Below are positions 35,325 to 44,958 of a DNA stretch of 64,000 nucleotides, in pieces. Position numbers and translations under genes: made by a program. The notes under the pieces are model-generated. The model did no database searches. It saw nothing but the letters and a program-made list of their open reading frames with translations, and was not told where the DNA came from. The stretch's first letter is position 1. The number at the start of each line of letters is the position of its first letter. The stretch comes from Collimonas fungivorans Ter331 (lineage in GTDB: Bacteria; Pseudomonadota; Gammaproteobacteria; Burkholderiales; Burkholderiaceae_D). The stretch is taken from positions 3,430,542-3,494,541 of the forward strand of contig NC_015856.1 in NCBI RefSeq assembly GCF_000221045.1, given 5' to 3'.

Positions 35325-36578
35325 TTACTGGTAACCCTTGGGGAAAGGATTCGGCTCGATCAGGTCGGACTCGTAGATGACCTTGAACTGGCCATCTTTC
35401 TGCGCTTCGCCGATGCGGGTCTTGCTCCACAGGTGATGATTGGGGTGGACCTTGACGTAGCCTTCCGGCGCGCTCTTCAATTCGAATCCGGGCGATGCCG
35501 CCACTACCTTGTCGACATCGAAACTGCCGGCCTTCTCGACCGCGGCCTTCCACAGCCATGGCCCCAGGTAAGCGGCCTGGGTCACGTCGCCGATGACCGC
35601 ATTGGGGCCGAACTTGGCCTTGAATTCGGCCACGAATTTCTTGTTGTTCGGATTGTCCAGGCTCTGGAAATATTTCATCGACGAATAGAATCCTTCGACG
35701 TTTTCTCCGCCTATGCCCAGCATTTCATCTTCCGTGACCGAGATCGTCAGCAGGTTCTGGGTCTTGGCGGTGACGCCGGCAGCCTTGAGCTGCTTGTAGA
35801 AGGCGACGTTGCTGCCGCCCACCACGTCGGCGAAAATCACGTCCGGTTTTTTCAGCTTGATCTTGTTGATCAGCGAGCCGAACTGGGTATTGCCCAGCGG
35901 GTAGTACTCTTCGCCGACCACCGAGCCTTTCAAGACATTCTCGATGTGCTTGCGGGCGATCTTGTTGGAAGTGCGCGGCCAGATGTAGTCGGAGCCGACC
36001 AGGAAAAAGGTCTTGGCTTTCTTTTCCTTGGCGACCCAGTTCAGGCCGGCCAGCACCTGCTGCGTGGCTTCCTGTCCGGTGTAGAAGACATTCTTCGATT
36101 GTTCCAGGCCTTCGTAGAAGGTCGGGTAATACAGCAAGCCGTTGTCTTTCTCGAACACCGGCAGCACCGCCTTGCGCGAAGCCGAAGTCCAGCAGCCGAA
36201 CACGGCGGCGACGTGATCGCTTTCCAGCAGTTTCTTGGCTTTTTCGGCGAAGGTCGGCCAGTCGCTGGCGCCGTCTTCCTGGATGATCTTGATCTTGCGT
36301 CCGAGGATGCCGCCCATGGCATTGATCTGGTCGATCGCCAGCCGTTCGGCCTGGATCGAGCCGGTTTCGCTGATCGCCATGGTGCCGGTGGCCGAGTGCA
36401 GCTGGCCGACGGTGACTTCGGTATCGGTAACCGCCAGCTTGGTGGTGTTGATCTTGGCCGTGGCCGGCGACTGGGCGAAGCCGATGGCCGGCAAAGCCAG
36501 CGCGGCGCTGGCGGCCAGGCCCAGCAATACCTTGCGGCGCTGGAACGAGGGCTTATCGGATGCAGAACGATGCGACAT
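35325..36578 (-). CDS. urtA: urea/short-chain amide ABC transporter substrate-binding protein, UrtA type
   Basis: A 417-residue periplasmic-binding protein. The N-terminus has FQRRKVLLGLAASAALALPAIGFAQ, a signal with a twin Arg that could be Sec or Tat. Family features include VGQLHSATGTMAISE, FGCWTSASRKAVLPVFEK, LLYYPTFYEGLEQSKNVFY and the TQAAYLGPWLWKAAVEKAGS segment. These match UrtA and the FmdD short-chain amide/urea binder. AAAGGAG precedes the ATG. It is the first gene of the operon and is divergent from the permease-kinase gene. With two amidases and no urease downstream, amides are at least as likely as urea to be the main ligand. Confidence 0.93.
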   Translation of the reverse strand: MSHRSASDKPSFQRRKVLLGLAASAALALPAIGFAQSPATAKINTTKLAVTDTEVTVGQLHSATGTMAISETGSIQAERLAIDQINAMGGILGRKIKIIQEDGASDWPTFAEKAKKLLESDHVAAVFGCWTSASRKAVLPVFEKDNGLLYYPTFYEGLEQSKNVFYTGQEATQQVLAGLNWVAKEKKAKTFFLVGSDYIWPRTSNKIARKHIENVLKGSVVGEEYYPLGNTQFGSLINKIKLKKPDVIFADVVGGSNVAFYKQLKAAGVTAKTQNLLTISVTEDEMLGIGGENVEGFYSSMKYFQSLDNPNNKKFVAEFKAKFGPNAVIGDVTQAAYLGPWLWKAAVEKAGSFDVDKVVAASPGFELKSAPEGYVKVHPNHHLWSKTRIGEAQKDGQFKVIYESDLIEPNPFPKGYQ

Positions 36579-36719
36579 GCAGTACTCCTTTCGGGGCGGT
36601 TATGTGACGAAGGCAAACCAGAGATAAAGTCAACGTCCAGCGCCTCGCCGCTCGGTGAACCGGCGTCCGGATCTGTTCGTTCTGGGAAGGAGATTAGGAT
36701 TTGCGATGCGGTGCAGCAA

Positions 36720-36735
36720 TACGTTGTTTGACGTA
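36720..36735. promoter_or_regulatory. putative regulator site 1, TACGT-N6-ACGTA
   Basis: TACGTTGTTTGACGTA is an inverted repeat with 6 nt between half-sites, 142 bp upstream of the urtA ATG. The same TACGT-N6-ACGTA layout recurs at 36904-36919. The best candidate binder is the LuxR-type response regulator encoded at 40424; this is inferred from position and symmetry. Confidence 0.5.
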
Positions 36736-36902
36736 AGCTGCGCCGCGCCTGGCATGGCGGCGCCACGCACGGCCTTGCAGCGCCGCTGCATCACCTTGGT
36801 GCGCTTGTTTGAGGAGCGGCTTTTTGCGGCGGGACTTCGATATCGAATCGTCAAGCCGGCGCGCCCTGCTTTGGCACAAAGTTGCCTTTGGGAATTTTTC
36901 AT

Positions 36903-36920
36903 ATACGTCAAATGACGTAT
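36903..36920. promoter_or_regulatory. putative regulator site 2, TACGT-N6-ACGTA
   Basis: ATACGTCA-AA-TGACGTAT is a perfect 8-bp inverted repeat around a 2-nt centre, about 85 bp upstream of the preferred GTG start of the permease-kinase gene. It shares TACGT-N6-ACGTA with the site at 36720. An in-frame ATG at 36912 falls inside this palindrome, which argues against using it as the start. Confidence 0.55.
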
Positions 36921-37004
36921 CCAACGCGGCCCGAATTGGTTCGAAAATTGCTTAAGCAGAATTGCTGCTGTTTCGTTCCCCACGCCCAAGGTCACCCGTC
37001 AAAC

Positions 37005-40000
37005 GTGAAGATTACCGCCACCCAACGCATCGTCAAGGTCCGCCGCGACTACAACACCTGGGTCGGCAACGAGACGCTGGAAGACTATGCCCTGCGTTTT
37101 ACGCCGCGCTCGTTCCGCAAATGGTCGGAATTCCGCCTGGCCAACACCGCGCTCGGCGCCATCTCCTTCCTGGCGCTGGAAGCCATTAGCGGCACCATCA
37201 CGCTCAACTACGGCTTCGCCAATGCATTCTGGGCAATTGTCTGCGTCAGCATCCTGTTCTTCCTGACCGGCCTGCCGATCAGCTACTACGCGGCCAAATA
37301 CGGCGTCGACATGGACCTGCTGACGCGCGGCGCCGGCTTCGGCTATATCGGCTCGACCATCACCTCGCTGATCTACGCCACTTTCACCTTCATTTTTTTT
37401 GCGGTGGAAGCGTCGATCATGGCGCAAGCGATCGAGCTCTACTTCGGCCTGCCGCTGGTGCTCGGCTACATCATCTGCGCCCTGGTGGTGATTCCGCTGG
37501 TGACCTACGGCATCACGCTGATCAACCGCCTGCAGATGTGGACCCAGCCGCTGTGGCTGGTGCTGCTGGTGCTGCCGTATGTCTGCGTGCTGCACAAGGA
37601 ACCGGATGCACTGGCCAACCTGATGACATTCGCCGGCCGCGCCGAAAACGGCAGCAGCTTCGACCTGGTGCTGTTCGGCTCCGCCGCCACCGTCGCCTTT
37701 TCCCTGATTGCGCAGATCGGCGAGCAAGTCGACTTCCTCCGTTTCCTGCCCGAAAAGACCTCCGCCAACCGCTACCGCTGGTGGAGCGCGCTGCTGCTGG
37801 CGGGGCCGGGCTGGATCTTGCTGGGCGCGGCCAAGATGCTGGGCGGCGCCCTGCTGGCGTTCCTGGCGATCCAGCACGAGGTGCCGATCGGCAAGGCGGT
37901 CGAACCGACCCAGATGTACCTGATCGCCTATCGTTACGTGTTCTCCGATCCGGCCTTGGTGCTGGCGGCGGTCACCTTGCTGGTGGTGGTGTCGCAGATC
38001 AAGATCAATGTCACCAACGCCTATGCCGGTTCGCTGGCGTGGTCGAATTTCTTCGCGCGCCTGACGCACAGCCATCCCGGCCGCGTGGTATGGCTGGTGT
38101 TCAATGTGCTGATCGCCTTGCTGCTGATGGAAATCGGCGTCTTCAACGCGCTCGAGCATGTGCTGGCCTTGTACGCGCTGGTGGCGATTTCCTGGATCGG
38201 CGCGGTGGTCTCGGACCTGGTCATCAACAAGCCGCTGGGCCTGAGTCCGCCGCATATCGAGTTCAAGCGCGCCCACCTGTACGACATCAACCCGGTCGGC
38301 GTCGGCGCCATGCTGATTGCCTCGGCGCTGTCGGCGCTGGCCTTGTCCGGCATGTTCGGCAGCGTGGCGCGCGCGCTGGCGCCCTTCATCGCGCTTGGCA
38401 GTGCGCTGCTGATCGCACCGGTGATCGCTTACGCGACCAAGGGAAAATACTATATCGCCCGCCACGACCAGCTGGCCGACAGCCACCATGGCCAACTCGA
38501 ATGCGTCATCTGCGGCAACCATTTCGAGACGCCCGACATGGCGCACTGCCCGGCTTACCAGGGCGCGATCTGTTCGCTGTGCTGCTCGCTCGATGCGCGC
38601 TGCAACGACCGCTGCAAGGAAGCCTCGCGCATGCCGGACCAGATATTCAATACCTTGCGCGGTTTCCTGCCCGAACGTTTCACGCTCAAGCTCAATACCC
38701 GCATCGGCCATTACCTGATCGTGTTCAGCCTGGTGTCGGGCGGACTGGCGGTGGTGCTGTGGCTGCTGTATTACCAGCAGCTGGCGGGCATGTCCGGCCT
38801 GGCCGGCGGCGGTCCGGATTCGATGGCAGGGATTTTCATCAAGCTGTTCGCCTCGCTGCTGGTGTTCATCGGCGTCGGCTCCTGGTGGCTGGTGCTGACC
38901 AATGAAAGCCGCAGCGTCGCCCACGAGGAATCGGAACGGCAGACCAACCTGCTGCTGCAGGAAATCGACGCCCATAACCAGACCGACGCCGCCCTGCAGC
39001 GCGCCAAGGAGGCGGCGGAAGCGGCCAACCTGGCCAAGAGCCGTTTTGTCACCGGCATGAGCCATGAACTGCGCACGCCGCTCAACAGCATCCTCGGCTA
39101 TGCCCAGATCCTGCAGGTCGACCACGCCATCCCGGAAGGCCGCAGGGATGCCATCGGCGTCATCCGCCGCAGCGGCGAACATCTGCTGAGCCTGATCGAC
39201 GGCTTGCTGGATATCGCCAAGATCGAAGCCGGCAAGATGCGGCTGGCGACGGACGAACTGCCGCTGCACGAATTCCTCGACCAGATCGTGCAGATGTTTG
39301 CGCCGCAGGCCGAGCAAAAGGGCCTGGCGTTCCGCTTTGAAAAGATAGGCCGCATCCCGGAGGTGGTCCAGGTCGACCAGAAACGGCTGCGCCAGATACT
39401 CATCAACCTGCTCGGCAATGCAGTCAAGTTTACCGACGCCGGCCATGTCACGCTGCGGGTCCGCCATGCGCGCGAGATCACTTATTTCGAAGTCGAGGAC
39501 AGCGGCATCGGCATCGCCGAAGAAGACATCGCCCGAGTGTTCCTGCCGTTTGAACGCAGCAACGCCGCCAACCTGCGCGAAGACATCGGCACCGGGCTCG
39601 GCCTGGCCATCAGCAGCATGCTGACCCATATCATGGGCGGCGCGCTGTCGGTCGCCAGCGACATCGGCAAGGGCAGCACCTTCCAGCTGAAGATCTACCT
39701 GTCCGAGGTGCGCGCGCCGCGCCGCCGCATCAAGCTGGAAGACCAGATGTCGGGTTATCTCGGTCCCAGGAAACGGATACTGGTGGTGGACGACCAGGCC
39801 TCGCAGCGCGCCGTGCTGAGCGCCATGCTGGCGCCGCTCGGCTTCGACATCAGCGAGGTCGCGAGCGGCGCCGCCTGCCTGGCGGAAATCGCCCGCGCCA
39901 TGCCGGACATGGTGCTGCTCGACATCGCCATGCCAGCCATGGACGGCGGCGCCGTGTGCCGCGCGATACGCTCCCAGGGCCATGCCAGCCTGCCGATCAT

Positions 40001-40427
40001 CATCGTCTCCGCCAACGCGTTCGAGAGCACGCCGCAGCAGATAGATCCGCTCAGCTATAACGATTTTGTGGTCAAGCCGGTGTCTTTCAACGACCTGCTG
40101 TCAAAGATCCGGCTGCACCTGAAAGTCGACTGGATTTCCGATCCGGCGCCGCAAGCCGCCGCCGGCGCCGCAGCAGGCAGCGCCATCCTGGTGGTCCCGG
40201 CGCGGGAAAAACTGCAGGCGCTGCTGGAGCTGGGGGCGATCGGCTACATCAAGGGCATCGTCGGCAAGCTCGATGAAATAGAACAGCAGGACCCGCTCTA
40301 CCAGCCGTTTACCCGCGAGCTGCGCGAACTGGTGAAACGCTTTCGCCTGAACGACTACAGCGCGCGCCTCCAGGCCCTGCTGCACCAGGCCGGCGAGCAC
40401 CCTGCTCAACGCATCGACAGCGCATGA
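37005..40427 (+). CDS. NCS1 permease-hybrid histidine kinase fusion with receiver domain
   Basis: A 1140-residue membrane sensor. Residues about 15-490 are a 12-helix NCS1 (cytosine/purine/allantoin-type) permease. Residues 500-545 are a Cys-rich insert with C-x2-C at 500/503 and a later CSLCC cluster. Two more helices (about 570-590 and 605-630) and a coiled coil follow. Then come HisKA with SHELRTPLNS (phospho-acceptor His687), an HATPase with LLGNAVKFT and GTGLGLAISSML, and a receiver with Asp973 in LLDIAMPAMDG, ending in a helical tail. The GTG at 37005 (MKITATQRIV-type N-terminus) is preferred to a TTG at 36882. It probably senses urea, amides or a related N-compound. Its stop overlaps the response-regulator start. 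Confidence 0.88.
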   Translation: MKITATQRIVKVRRDYNTWVGNETLEDYALRFTPRSFRKWSEFRLANTALGAISFLALEAISGTITLNYGFANAFWAIVCVSILFFLTGLPISYYAAKYGVDMDLLTRGAGFGYIGSTITSLIYATFTFIFFAVEASIMAQAIELYFGLPLVLGYIICALVVIPLVTYGITLINRLQMWTQPLWLVLLVLPYVCVLHKEPDALANLMTFAGRAENGSSFDLVLFGSAATVAFSLIAQIGEQVDFLRFLPEKTSANRYRWWSALLLAGPGWILLGAAKMLGGALLAFLAIQHEVPIGKAVEPTQMYLIAYRYVFSDPALVLAAVTLLVVVSQIKINVTNAYAGSLAWSNFFARLTHSHPGRVVWLVFNVLIALLLMEIGVFNALEHVLALYALVAISWIGAVVSDLVINKPLGLSPPHIEFKRAHLYDINPVGVGAMLIASALSALALSGMFGSVARALAPFIALGSALLIAPVIAYATKGKYYIARHDQLADSHHGQLECVICGNHFETPDMAHCPAYQGAICSLCCSLDARCNDRCKEASRMPDQIFNTLRGFLPERFTLKLNTRIGHYLIVFSLVSGGLAVVLWLLYYQQLAGMSGLAGGGPDSMAGIFIKLFASLLVFIGVGSWWLVLTNESRSVAHEESERQTNLLLQEIDAHNQTDAALQRAKEAAEAANLAKSRFVTGMSHELRTPLNSILGYAQILQVDHAIPEGRRDAIGVIRRSGEHLLSLIDGLLDIAKIEAGKMRLATDELPLHEFLDQIVQMFAPQAEQKGLAFRFEKIGRIPEVVQVDQKRLRQILINLLGNAVKFTDAGHVTLRVRHAREITYFEVEDSGIGIAEEDIARVFLPFERSNAANLREDIGTGLGLAISSMLTHIMGGALSVASDIGKGSTFQLKIYLSEVRAPRRRIKLEDQMSGYLGPRKRILVVDDQASQRAVLSAMLAPLGFDISEVASGAACLAEIARAMPDMVLLDIAMPAMDGGAVCRAIRSQGHASLPIIIVSANAFESTPQQIDPLSYNDFVVKPVSFNDLLSKIRLHLKVDWISDPAPQAAAGAAAGSAILVVPAREKLQALLELGAIGYIKGIVGKLDEIEQQDPLYQPFTRELRELVKRFRLNDYSARLQALLHQAGEHPAQRIDSA

Positions 40428-41413
40428 CGAGGACGATCTTGGACGACTATCTCACTCTCTCCGCCGAGCCGCCGCCAAGGCCGCTGGCCAGCCGCCCGGT
40501 GGTGCTGATCGTGGACGACATGCCGGACAACCTGGCGCTGCTGTCGGATGCGCTGGACGAGAGCGGCCATATCGTGCTGGTTGCGACCGACGGCGCCAGC
40601 GCCATCCAGCGGCTGGGTTACATCACGCCCGACCTGATCCTGCTGGATGCCGTCATGCCGGGACTGGACGGTTTTGAAACCTGCCGCCGCATCAAGCTGC
40701 TGGCCAGCGCCGCCCACGTGCCGGTAGTGTTCATGACCGGCCTCACCGAGACCGAGCATGTGGTGCGCGGCTTCCAGGTCGGCGGCATAGATTACGTCAC
40801 CAAGCCGATCCAGCCGCTGGAAATCGTCGCCCGCGTCGCCGCCCATATCAAGACGGCGCGCATGATGTCGCAAGCCAGGGATGTGATCGACGCCGCGGCC
40901 CATGCGGTGATCGTGCTCGGCATCGACGGCGCGCCTTTATGGCAAACCGGCAAGGCCTCGTTCTGGCTGGAAAAGTATTTTCCGCGCAGCGACCAGCGCA
41001 AGCTGCCGCCGCAGCTGCAGTTCTGGCTGAATGAAAACCTGGTGTTGCTGCGGCAGACGCAGCAGCCGCTGCAGCCTCTGGTGATCAATGGCGATGACGG
41101 CGAACTGACCATCAATCTTTCCAAAAACACCCAGAGCGCCGAGCTGACCTTGCTGCTGGAAGAAAAATCCCTGGTGTTGCCGAATGCGGTCCAGCTTGAA
41201 GGCTATCGGCTGACGCCGCGCGAAACCGATGTCCTGGCCTGGGTCTCCAAAGGCAAGACCAACCGCGACATCGCCGAGATTCTCGGCATGAGCCCGCGCA
41301 CGGTGAACAAGCACCTGGAACACATCTATATCAAGCTGGGGGTGGAGACGCGTGCCGCCGCCGCGGCGCTGGCGATCAGCCGCCAGTACGGCACGCCTGC
41401 CACCCTGCAGTAA
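40424..41413 (+). CDS. LuxR/FixJ-type response regulator
   Basis: A 329-residue two-domain regulator. The receiver domain (about 20-140) has VDDMPDNLALLSDALDESG and the phospho-Asp in LILLDAVMPGLDG. A linker of about 120 residues is unusually long and may form its own fold. The C-terminal LuxR helix-turn-helix reads LTPRETDVLAWVSKGKTNRD and then IAEILGMSPRTVNKHLEHIY. The ATG overlaps the kinase stop by 4 nt, so the pair is translationally coupled. It is expected to act on the divergent urt-amiE-fmd promoter. Confidence 0.93.
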   Translation: MTRTILDDYLTLSAEPPPRPLASRPVVLIVDDMPDNLALLSDALDESGHIVLVATDGASAIQRLGYITPDLILLDAVMPGLDGFETCRRIKLLASAAHVPVVFMTGLTETEHVVRGFQVGGIDYVTKPIQPLEIVARVAAHIKTARMMSQARDVIDAAAHAVIVLGIDGAPLWQTGKASFWLEKYFPRSDQRKLPPQLQFWLNENLVLLRQTQQPLQPLVINGDDGELTINLSKNTQSAELTLLLEEKSLVLPNAVQLEGYRLTPRETDVLAWVSKGKTNRDIAEILGMSPRTVNKHLEHIYIKLGVETRAAAAALAISRQYGTPATLQ

Positions 41414-41427
41414 CGGCGGCGGTGGCG

Positions 41428-42234
41428 CTAGCGGACCAAGGCCTTGATTTCGGCCAGCTGGCGCCGGGAAATCGGCAGGCGGTGATCAATGTCGCGCAAG
41501 ATGACTTGCCAGATTTCCTGCGGTTTTTCGCCATCGCCCTCGCTGTCCTTGTCCGCTGCCTGCATCACACGTTCGACGCCGCTGATGGCGTTGCGCGCCA
41601 CCAGCGCATTGCGGTGCACGCGTACGAAGTGGAGCGCCAGTTCTTCTTCAATCGAGACCAGCGAATCTTCGATCAGGTATTCCTTGGTCCTGGTGCGCAA
41701 GGTGACGTATTTCAGTTCCGCCTTCAGGTACAGCACTTCGGCCATCGGCACCAGCGACATGCGGCCGCGCTCCTGCACCGCAAAATGCTGGCGCGGCAAA
41801 CCGGTGGCGGTCACCGGACCGGCCGCCGAGGCCGCCTGCGCCTGTTGCCGTACGCGGCTGGCGCGGGCGATGGCTTGCGCCAGCCGCGTGGCGCGCACCG
41901 GCTTGACCAGGTAGTCGAACGCCTGCACATCGAAAGCGCTCAGTGCATAGTCGTCATAGGCGGTCACGAAAATGATCAGGGGCGGTTCCGCCAGGCCGCT
42001 GTTGGCATTGTCCAGCAGCCGTTCGGCCAACTGCAAGCCGCTCATGCCGGGCATCTGCACATCCAGCAAGACCAGGTCCGGCGCGGTGGCGCGGATGCCT
42101 TCCAGCGCCGCCTGTGCATGGGCGGCTTCGCCCACCAGGTAGTGCGGGCATTCGGCCACGATGTCGGACAGCAGCGTGCTTAGCCTGGCGCGCGCCGGCG
42201 CTTCATCGTCAACGATATAGATGCGAGGGATCAT
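41428..42234 (-). CDS. algR: LytTR-type response regulator, AlgR family
   Basis: A 268-residue regulator: a receiver domain (1-125) with VDDEAPARARL, phospho-Asp58 in LVLLDVQMPG and Lys in FDYLVKPV, then a LytTR DNA-binding domain (about 155-265). The order algR-algZ facing argH is the same as in Pseudomonas and many betaproteobacteria, which supports the AlgR name; the regulon here need not be alginate. It lies 24 nt downstream of the kinase gene. Confidence 0.88.
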   Translation of the reverse strand: MIPRIYIVDDEAPARARLSTLLSDIVAECPHYLVGEAAHAQAALEGIRATAPDLVLLDVQMPGMSGLQLAERLLDNANSGLAEPPLIIFVTAYDDYALSAFDVQAFDYLVKPVRATRLAQAIARASRVRQQAQAASAAGPVTATGLPRQHFAVQERGRMSLVPMAEVLYLKAELKYVTLRTRTKEYLIEDSLVSIEEELALHFVRVHRNALVARNAISGVERVMQAADKDSEGDGEKPQEIWQVILRDIDHRLPISRRQLAEIKALVR

Positions 42235-42258
42235 GAAATAAGAGATTTATTGTTGGCT

Positions 42259-43377
42259 TTATCTGCTTCCCTGCGGCTTGGCCAGGGCCGCCTCGACTTT
42301 GCTTTTTACATAGGGAAAACTGGCGCGCACTTCGAACTGGCCGAGGCTGGTGGCGGTGGTCAGTTGTCCTTCGACATCGTACAGCAGCGCCAGCCGTTCG
42401 CGGATATTTTCCAGCGCCATCTGGTTACCTTCCGGCAGCGCCGCAACGCCCTTGCCGCTATACGGATTGTAAGGATTGGTGATGACGATTTCAATCCGTT
42501 CCAGCGTATGGCTCAACTGGATACGGATCAGGGCCGGTTCGGTGCTCGGCTCGACGCCGTAATGAACGGCGTTTTCTATCAAAGGCTGCAGCAGCAAGGT
42601 GGGAATCTGCGCCCGGAAAATCACATCGTCGCTGATGCCCGCCCGCTCCCACTGCACTTTGAGGCGTTCGCCCAGCCGGATTTTTTCTATCGACAGGTAT
42701 TGCCGGCACAGGCGGATTTCCTTTTCCAGCGTAGTCATGGCGCGGCCGTCGCGCATCAGGACCCGGATCAGGTCGGCCAGGTCTTCCAGCGCCGCCTCGG
42801 CCCGGCGCGGTTCGGTCCGGATCAGCGACAGCACCGCGTTCAGGCTGTTGAACAGGAAATGCGGCCGGATCCGCGCCTGCAAGGCTTGCAGCCGGGCTTC
42901 CACCAGCACCGGCGAGAAAGCCCGGGCGCGTAATTCAAAATAGTGCTGCAGCGCGCCGCCGAACAGCGCCGCCGCCAAGGCCGCCAGCGGCATGCCGCCG
43001 CGTGCGCCGAGATGGGAAAAACCGCTGAGAAACCAGTCGAAGCCGGACAGCAGCCGGATCACCGCCATCGTCACCAGCGCCGGCACCAGCAGGCACGACA
43101 GGCGCTGGACAAACGGAGGCAAACGGTAAGCGGCCCGATGCAAGCCGCACAATACAACCAGCGACAGGAAACAGGCGGGCTCGATCAGCATCGCCGATTC
43201 GACAAAACCGTTGAGCGCGGCCAGCAGGCCATCGCTGTGCAGCAGCAGCGTCGCCATGATCGTCAGGTTGACCGCAATCAGGGTGCGGAACACCACGCCC
43301 AGGTTGCAGCCGTCGGGAATCACCACCGTGTTCGGCTGTTGCGCTGAGGCGTTGTCTGCGATCTGGTCGGATGCCAT
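42259..43377 (-). CDS. algZ: LytS/AlgZ-family sensor histidine kinase
   Basis: A 372-residue kinase. About four membrane helices lie in residues 25-165 with no obvious extracellular domain. The His_kinase (LytS-type) core follows, with RPHFLFNSLNAVLSLIR carrying the phospho-acceptor His. The ATP-binding part has LLLQPLIENAVHYG and a GKGVAALPEGNQMALENIRERL lid region. It is the partner of the LytTR regulator immediately downstream and is divergent from argH, the conserved AlgZ position. Confidence 0.88.
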   Translation of the reverse strand: MASDQIADNASAQQPNTVVIPDGCNLGVVFRTLIAVNLTIMATLLLHSDGLLAALNGFVESAMLIEPACFLSLVVLCGLHRAAYRLPPFVQRLSCLLVPALVTMAVIRLLSGFDWFLSGFSHLGARGGMPLAALAAALFGGALQHYFELRARAFSPVLVEARLQALQARIRPHFLFNSLNAVLSLIRTEPRRAEAALEDLADLIRVLMRDGRAMTTLEKEIRLCRQYLSIEKIRLGERLKVQWERAGISDDVIFRAQIPTLLLQPLIENAVHYGVEPSTEPALIRIQLSHTLERIEIVITNPYNPYSGKGVAALPEGNQMALENIRERLALLYDVEGQLTTATSLGQFEVRASFPYVKSKVEAALAKPQGSR

Positions 43378-43563
43378 GAAGGTGGAATAGGTTAATTAAA
43401 GAGCAATTTTATTGCGATTTCCGGATGGCTCGCGGATGCCGTCCGCACATATTATGTGCATCGATCTGCAAGCATGGTGCGAGCATAAAGCCGGTTTCAT
43501 GGGGCAGTGATTTATAATCGCATAATTCATTGCTATTCCTAACACACGGTTCAATACTCAATT

Positions 43564-44958
43564 ATGACAGCACAACTCTCCAAAAAAGGCGAAGCCTGGT
43601 CGGCTCGTTTTTCCGAACCGGTCTCCGATCTGGTCAAACGCTACACGGCGTCGGTATTTTTCGACAAACGCCTGGCCGAAGTCGATATCCAGGGCTCGCT
43701 GGCGCATGCAGAGATGCTGGCATATCAAAAAATCATCAGCGCCGACGACTATGCGGCGATCCAGAAGGGCATGAGCCAGATCCAGGGCGAAATCGCCGGC
43801 GGCAAGTTCGAATGGCTGCTGGACCTGGAAGATGTCCACCTGAATATTGAAAAACGCCTCACCGAACTGGTCGGCGACGCCGGCAAACGCCTGCATACCG
43901 GCCGTTCGCGCAACGACCAGGTGGCCACCGACATCCGCCTCTACCTGCGCGGCTCCATCGACGACATCAGCGGCTTGCTGCGCGACCTGCGGCTGGCCCT
44001 GCTGGACCTGGCGGAACAGCACGCCGACACCATCCTGCCCGGCTTCACCCACATGCAGGTGGCGCAGCCGATCACTTTCGGCCATCACGTGCTGGCGTAC
44101 ATCGAAATGTTCGGCCGCGACGCCGAACGCATGCTGGATTGCCGCAAGCGCGTCAACCGCCTGCCGCTGGGCGCCGCCGCGCTGGCCGGCACCACCTTCC
44201 CGATCGACCGCGAACGCGTGGCGAAAACGCTCGGCTTCGACGACGTCTGCCGCAATTCGCTGGACGCCGTCTCGGACCGCGACTTCGCGATTGAATTCTG
44301 CGCCGCCGCGGCGCTGGTGATGACCCACGTCTCGCGCATGTCGGAAGAACTGGTGATCTGGATGAGCCCGCGCATCGGCTTCATCGACATCGCCGACCGT
44401 TTCTGCACCGGCTCCTCGATCATGCCGCAAAAGAAAAACCCGGACGTGCCGGAACTGGCGCGCGGCAAGACCGGCCGCGTCAACGGCCACCTGATCGCCC
44501 TGCTGACCCTGATGAAAGGCCAGCCGCTGGCCTACAACAAGGACAACCAGGAAGACAAGGAACCGCTGTTCGACACCGTCGACACGCTCACCGACACGCT
44601 GCGCATCTTCGCCGACATGGCGCGCGGCATCACGGTCAAGCCGGAAGCGATGCGCGCCGCCGCCCTGCAAGGCTATGCCACCGCGACCGACCTGGCCGAC
44701 TACCTGGTCAAGAAAGGCCTGCCTTTCCGCGACGCCCACGAAGCCGTGGCCCATGCGGTGCGCAGCTGCGTCGACCAGGCTTGCGACCTGAGCGATCTGT
44801 CGCTGGAGCAGTTGCGTGTCTTCTCGCCGCTGATCGACGACGATATCTTTGCAGTGCTGACGCTGGAAGGCTCAGTGGCGGCGCGCGACCATATCGGCGG
44901 CACCGCACCGCGCCAGGTGCGGCTGGCGATCCAGCATTTGCGCCAGCAGTTAGGCTGA
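43564..44958 (+). CDS. argH: argininosuccinate lyase
   Basis: A 464-residue enzyme of the fumarase/aspartase superfamily that splits argininosuccinate to arginine and fumarate, the last step of arginine synthesis. The signature [12 protein letters not shown], the early [13 protein letters not shown], and the [10 protein letters not shown] and [15 protein letters not shown] segments are present, and the length is normal. A TATAAT at 43513-43518 is a likely -10 element. The gene is monocistronic, divergent from algZ. Confidence 0.98.
   Translation: MTAQLSKKGEAWSARFSEPVSDLVKRYTASVFFDKRLAEVDIQGSLAHAEMLAYQKIISADDYAAIQKGMSQIQGEIAGGKFEWLLDLEDVHLNIEKRLTELVGDAGKRLHTGRSRNDQVATDIRLYLRGSIDDISGLLRDLRLALLDLAEQHADTILPGFTHMQVAQPITFGHHVLAYIEMFGRDAERMLDCRKRVNRLPLGAAALAGTTFPIDRERVAKTLGFDDVCRNSLDAVSDRDFAIEFCAAAALVMTHVSRMSEELVIWMSPRIGFIDIADRFCTGSSIMPQKKNPDVPELARGKTGRVNGHLIALLTLMKGQPLAYNKDNQEDKEPLFDTVDTLTDTLRIFADMARGITVKPEAMRAAALQGYATATDLADYLVKKGLPFRDAHEAVAHAVRSCVDQACDLSDLSLEQLRVFSPLIDDDIFAVLTLEGSVAARDHIGGTAPRQVRLAIQHLRQQLG

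Larger units (their letters stand above)
36579..37004. other. divergent control region, urtA versus permease-kinase
   Basis: This 426-bp gap holds the promoters of the amide operon (leftward) and of the sensor-regulator pair (rightward). Beyond the two palindromes described separately, I see a TGGCAC-N4-TTGCC look-alike of a sigma-54 site at 36872, with spacing one base too short. No other gene is supported. Confidence 0.6.

Noticed and set aside
36872-36885. Possible sigma-54 promoter (TGGCAC...TTGCC) upstream of the permease-kinase gene
   Set aside because: The spacing between GG and GC is 9 nt instead of the required 10, and neither neighbouring regulator is of the sigma-54 activator class.
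36999-39983. 994-codon open frame on the minus strand opposite the permease-kinase gene
   Set aside because: Composition is His/Gln/Asp/Arg-rich with no recognisable fold, while the plus strand encodes clear permease, HisKA, HATPase and receiver motifs.
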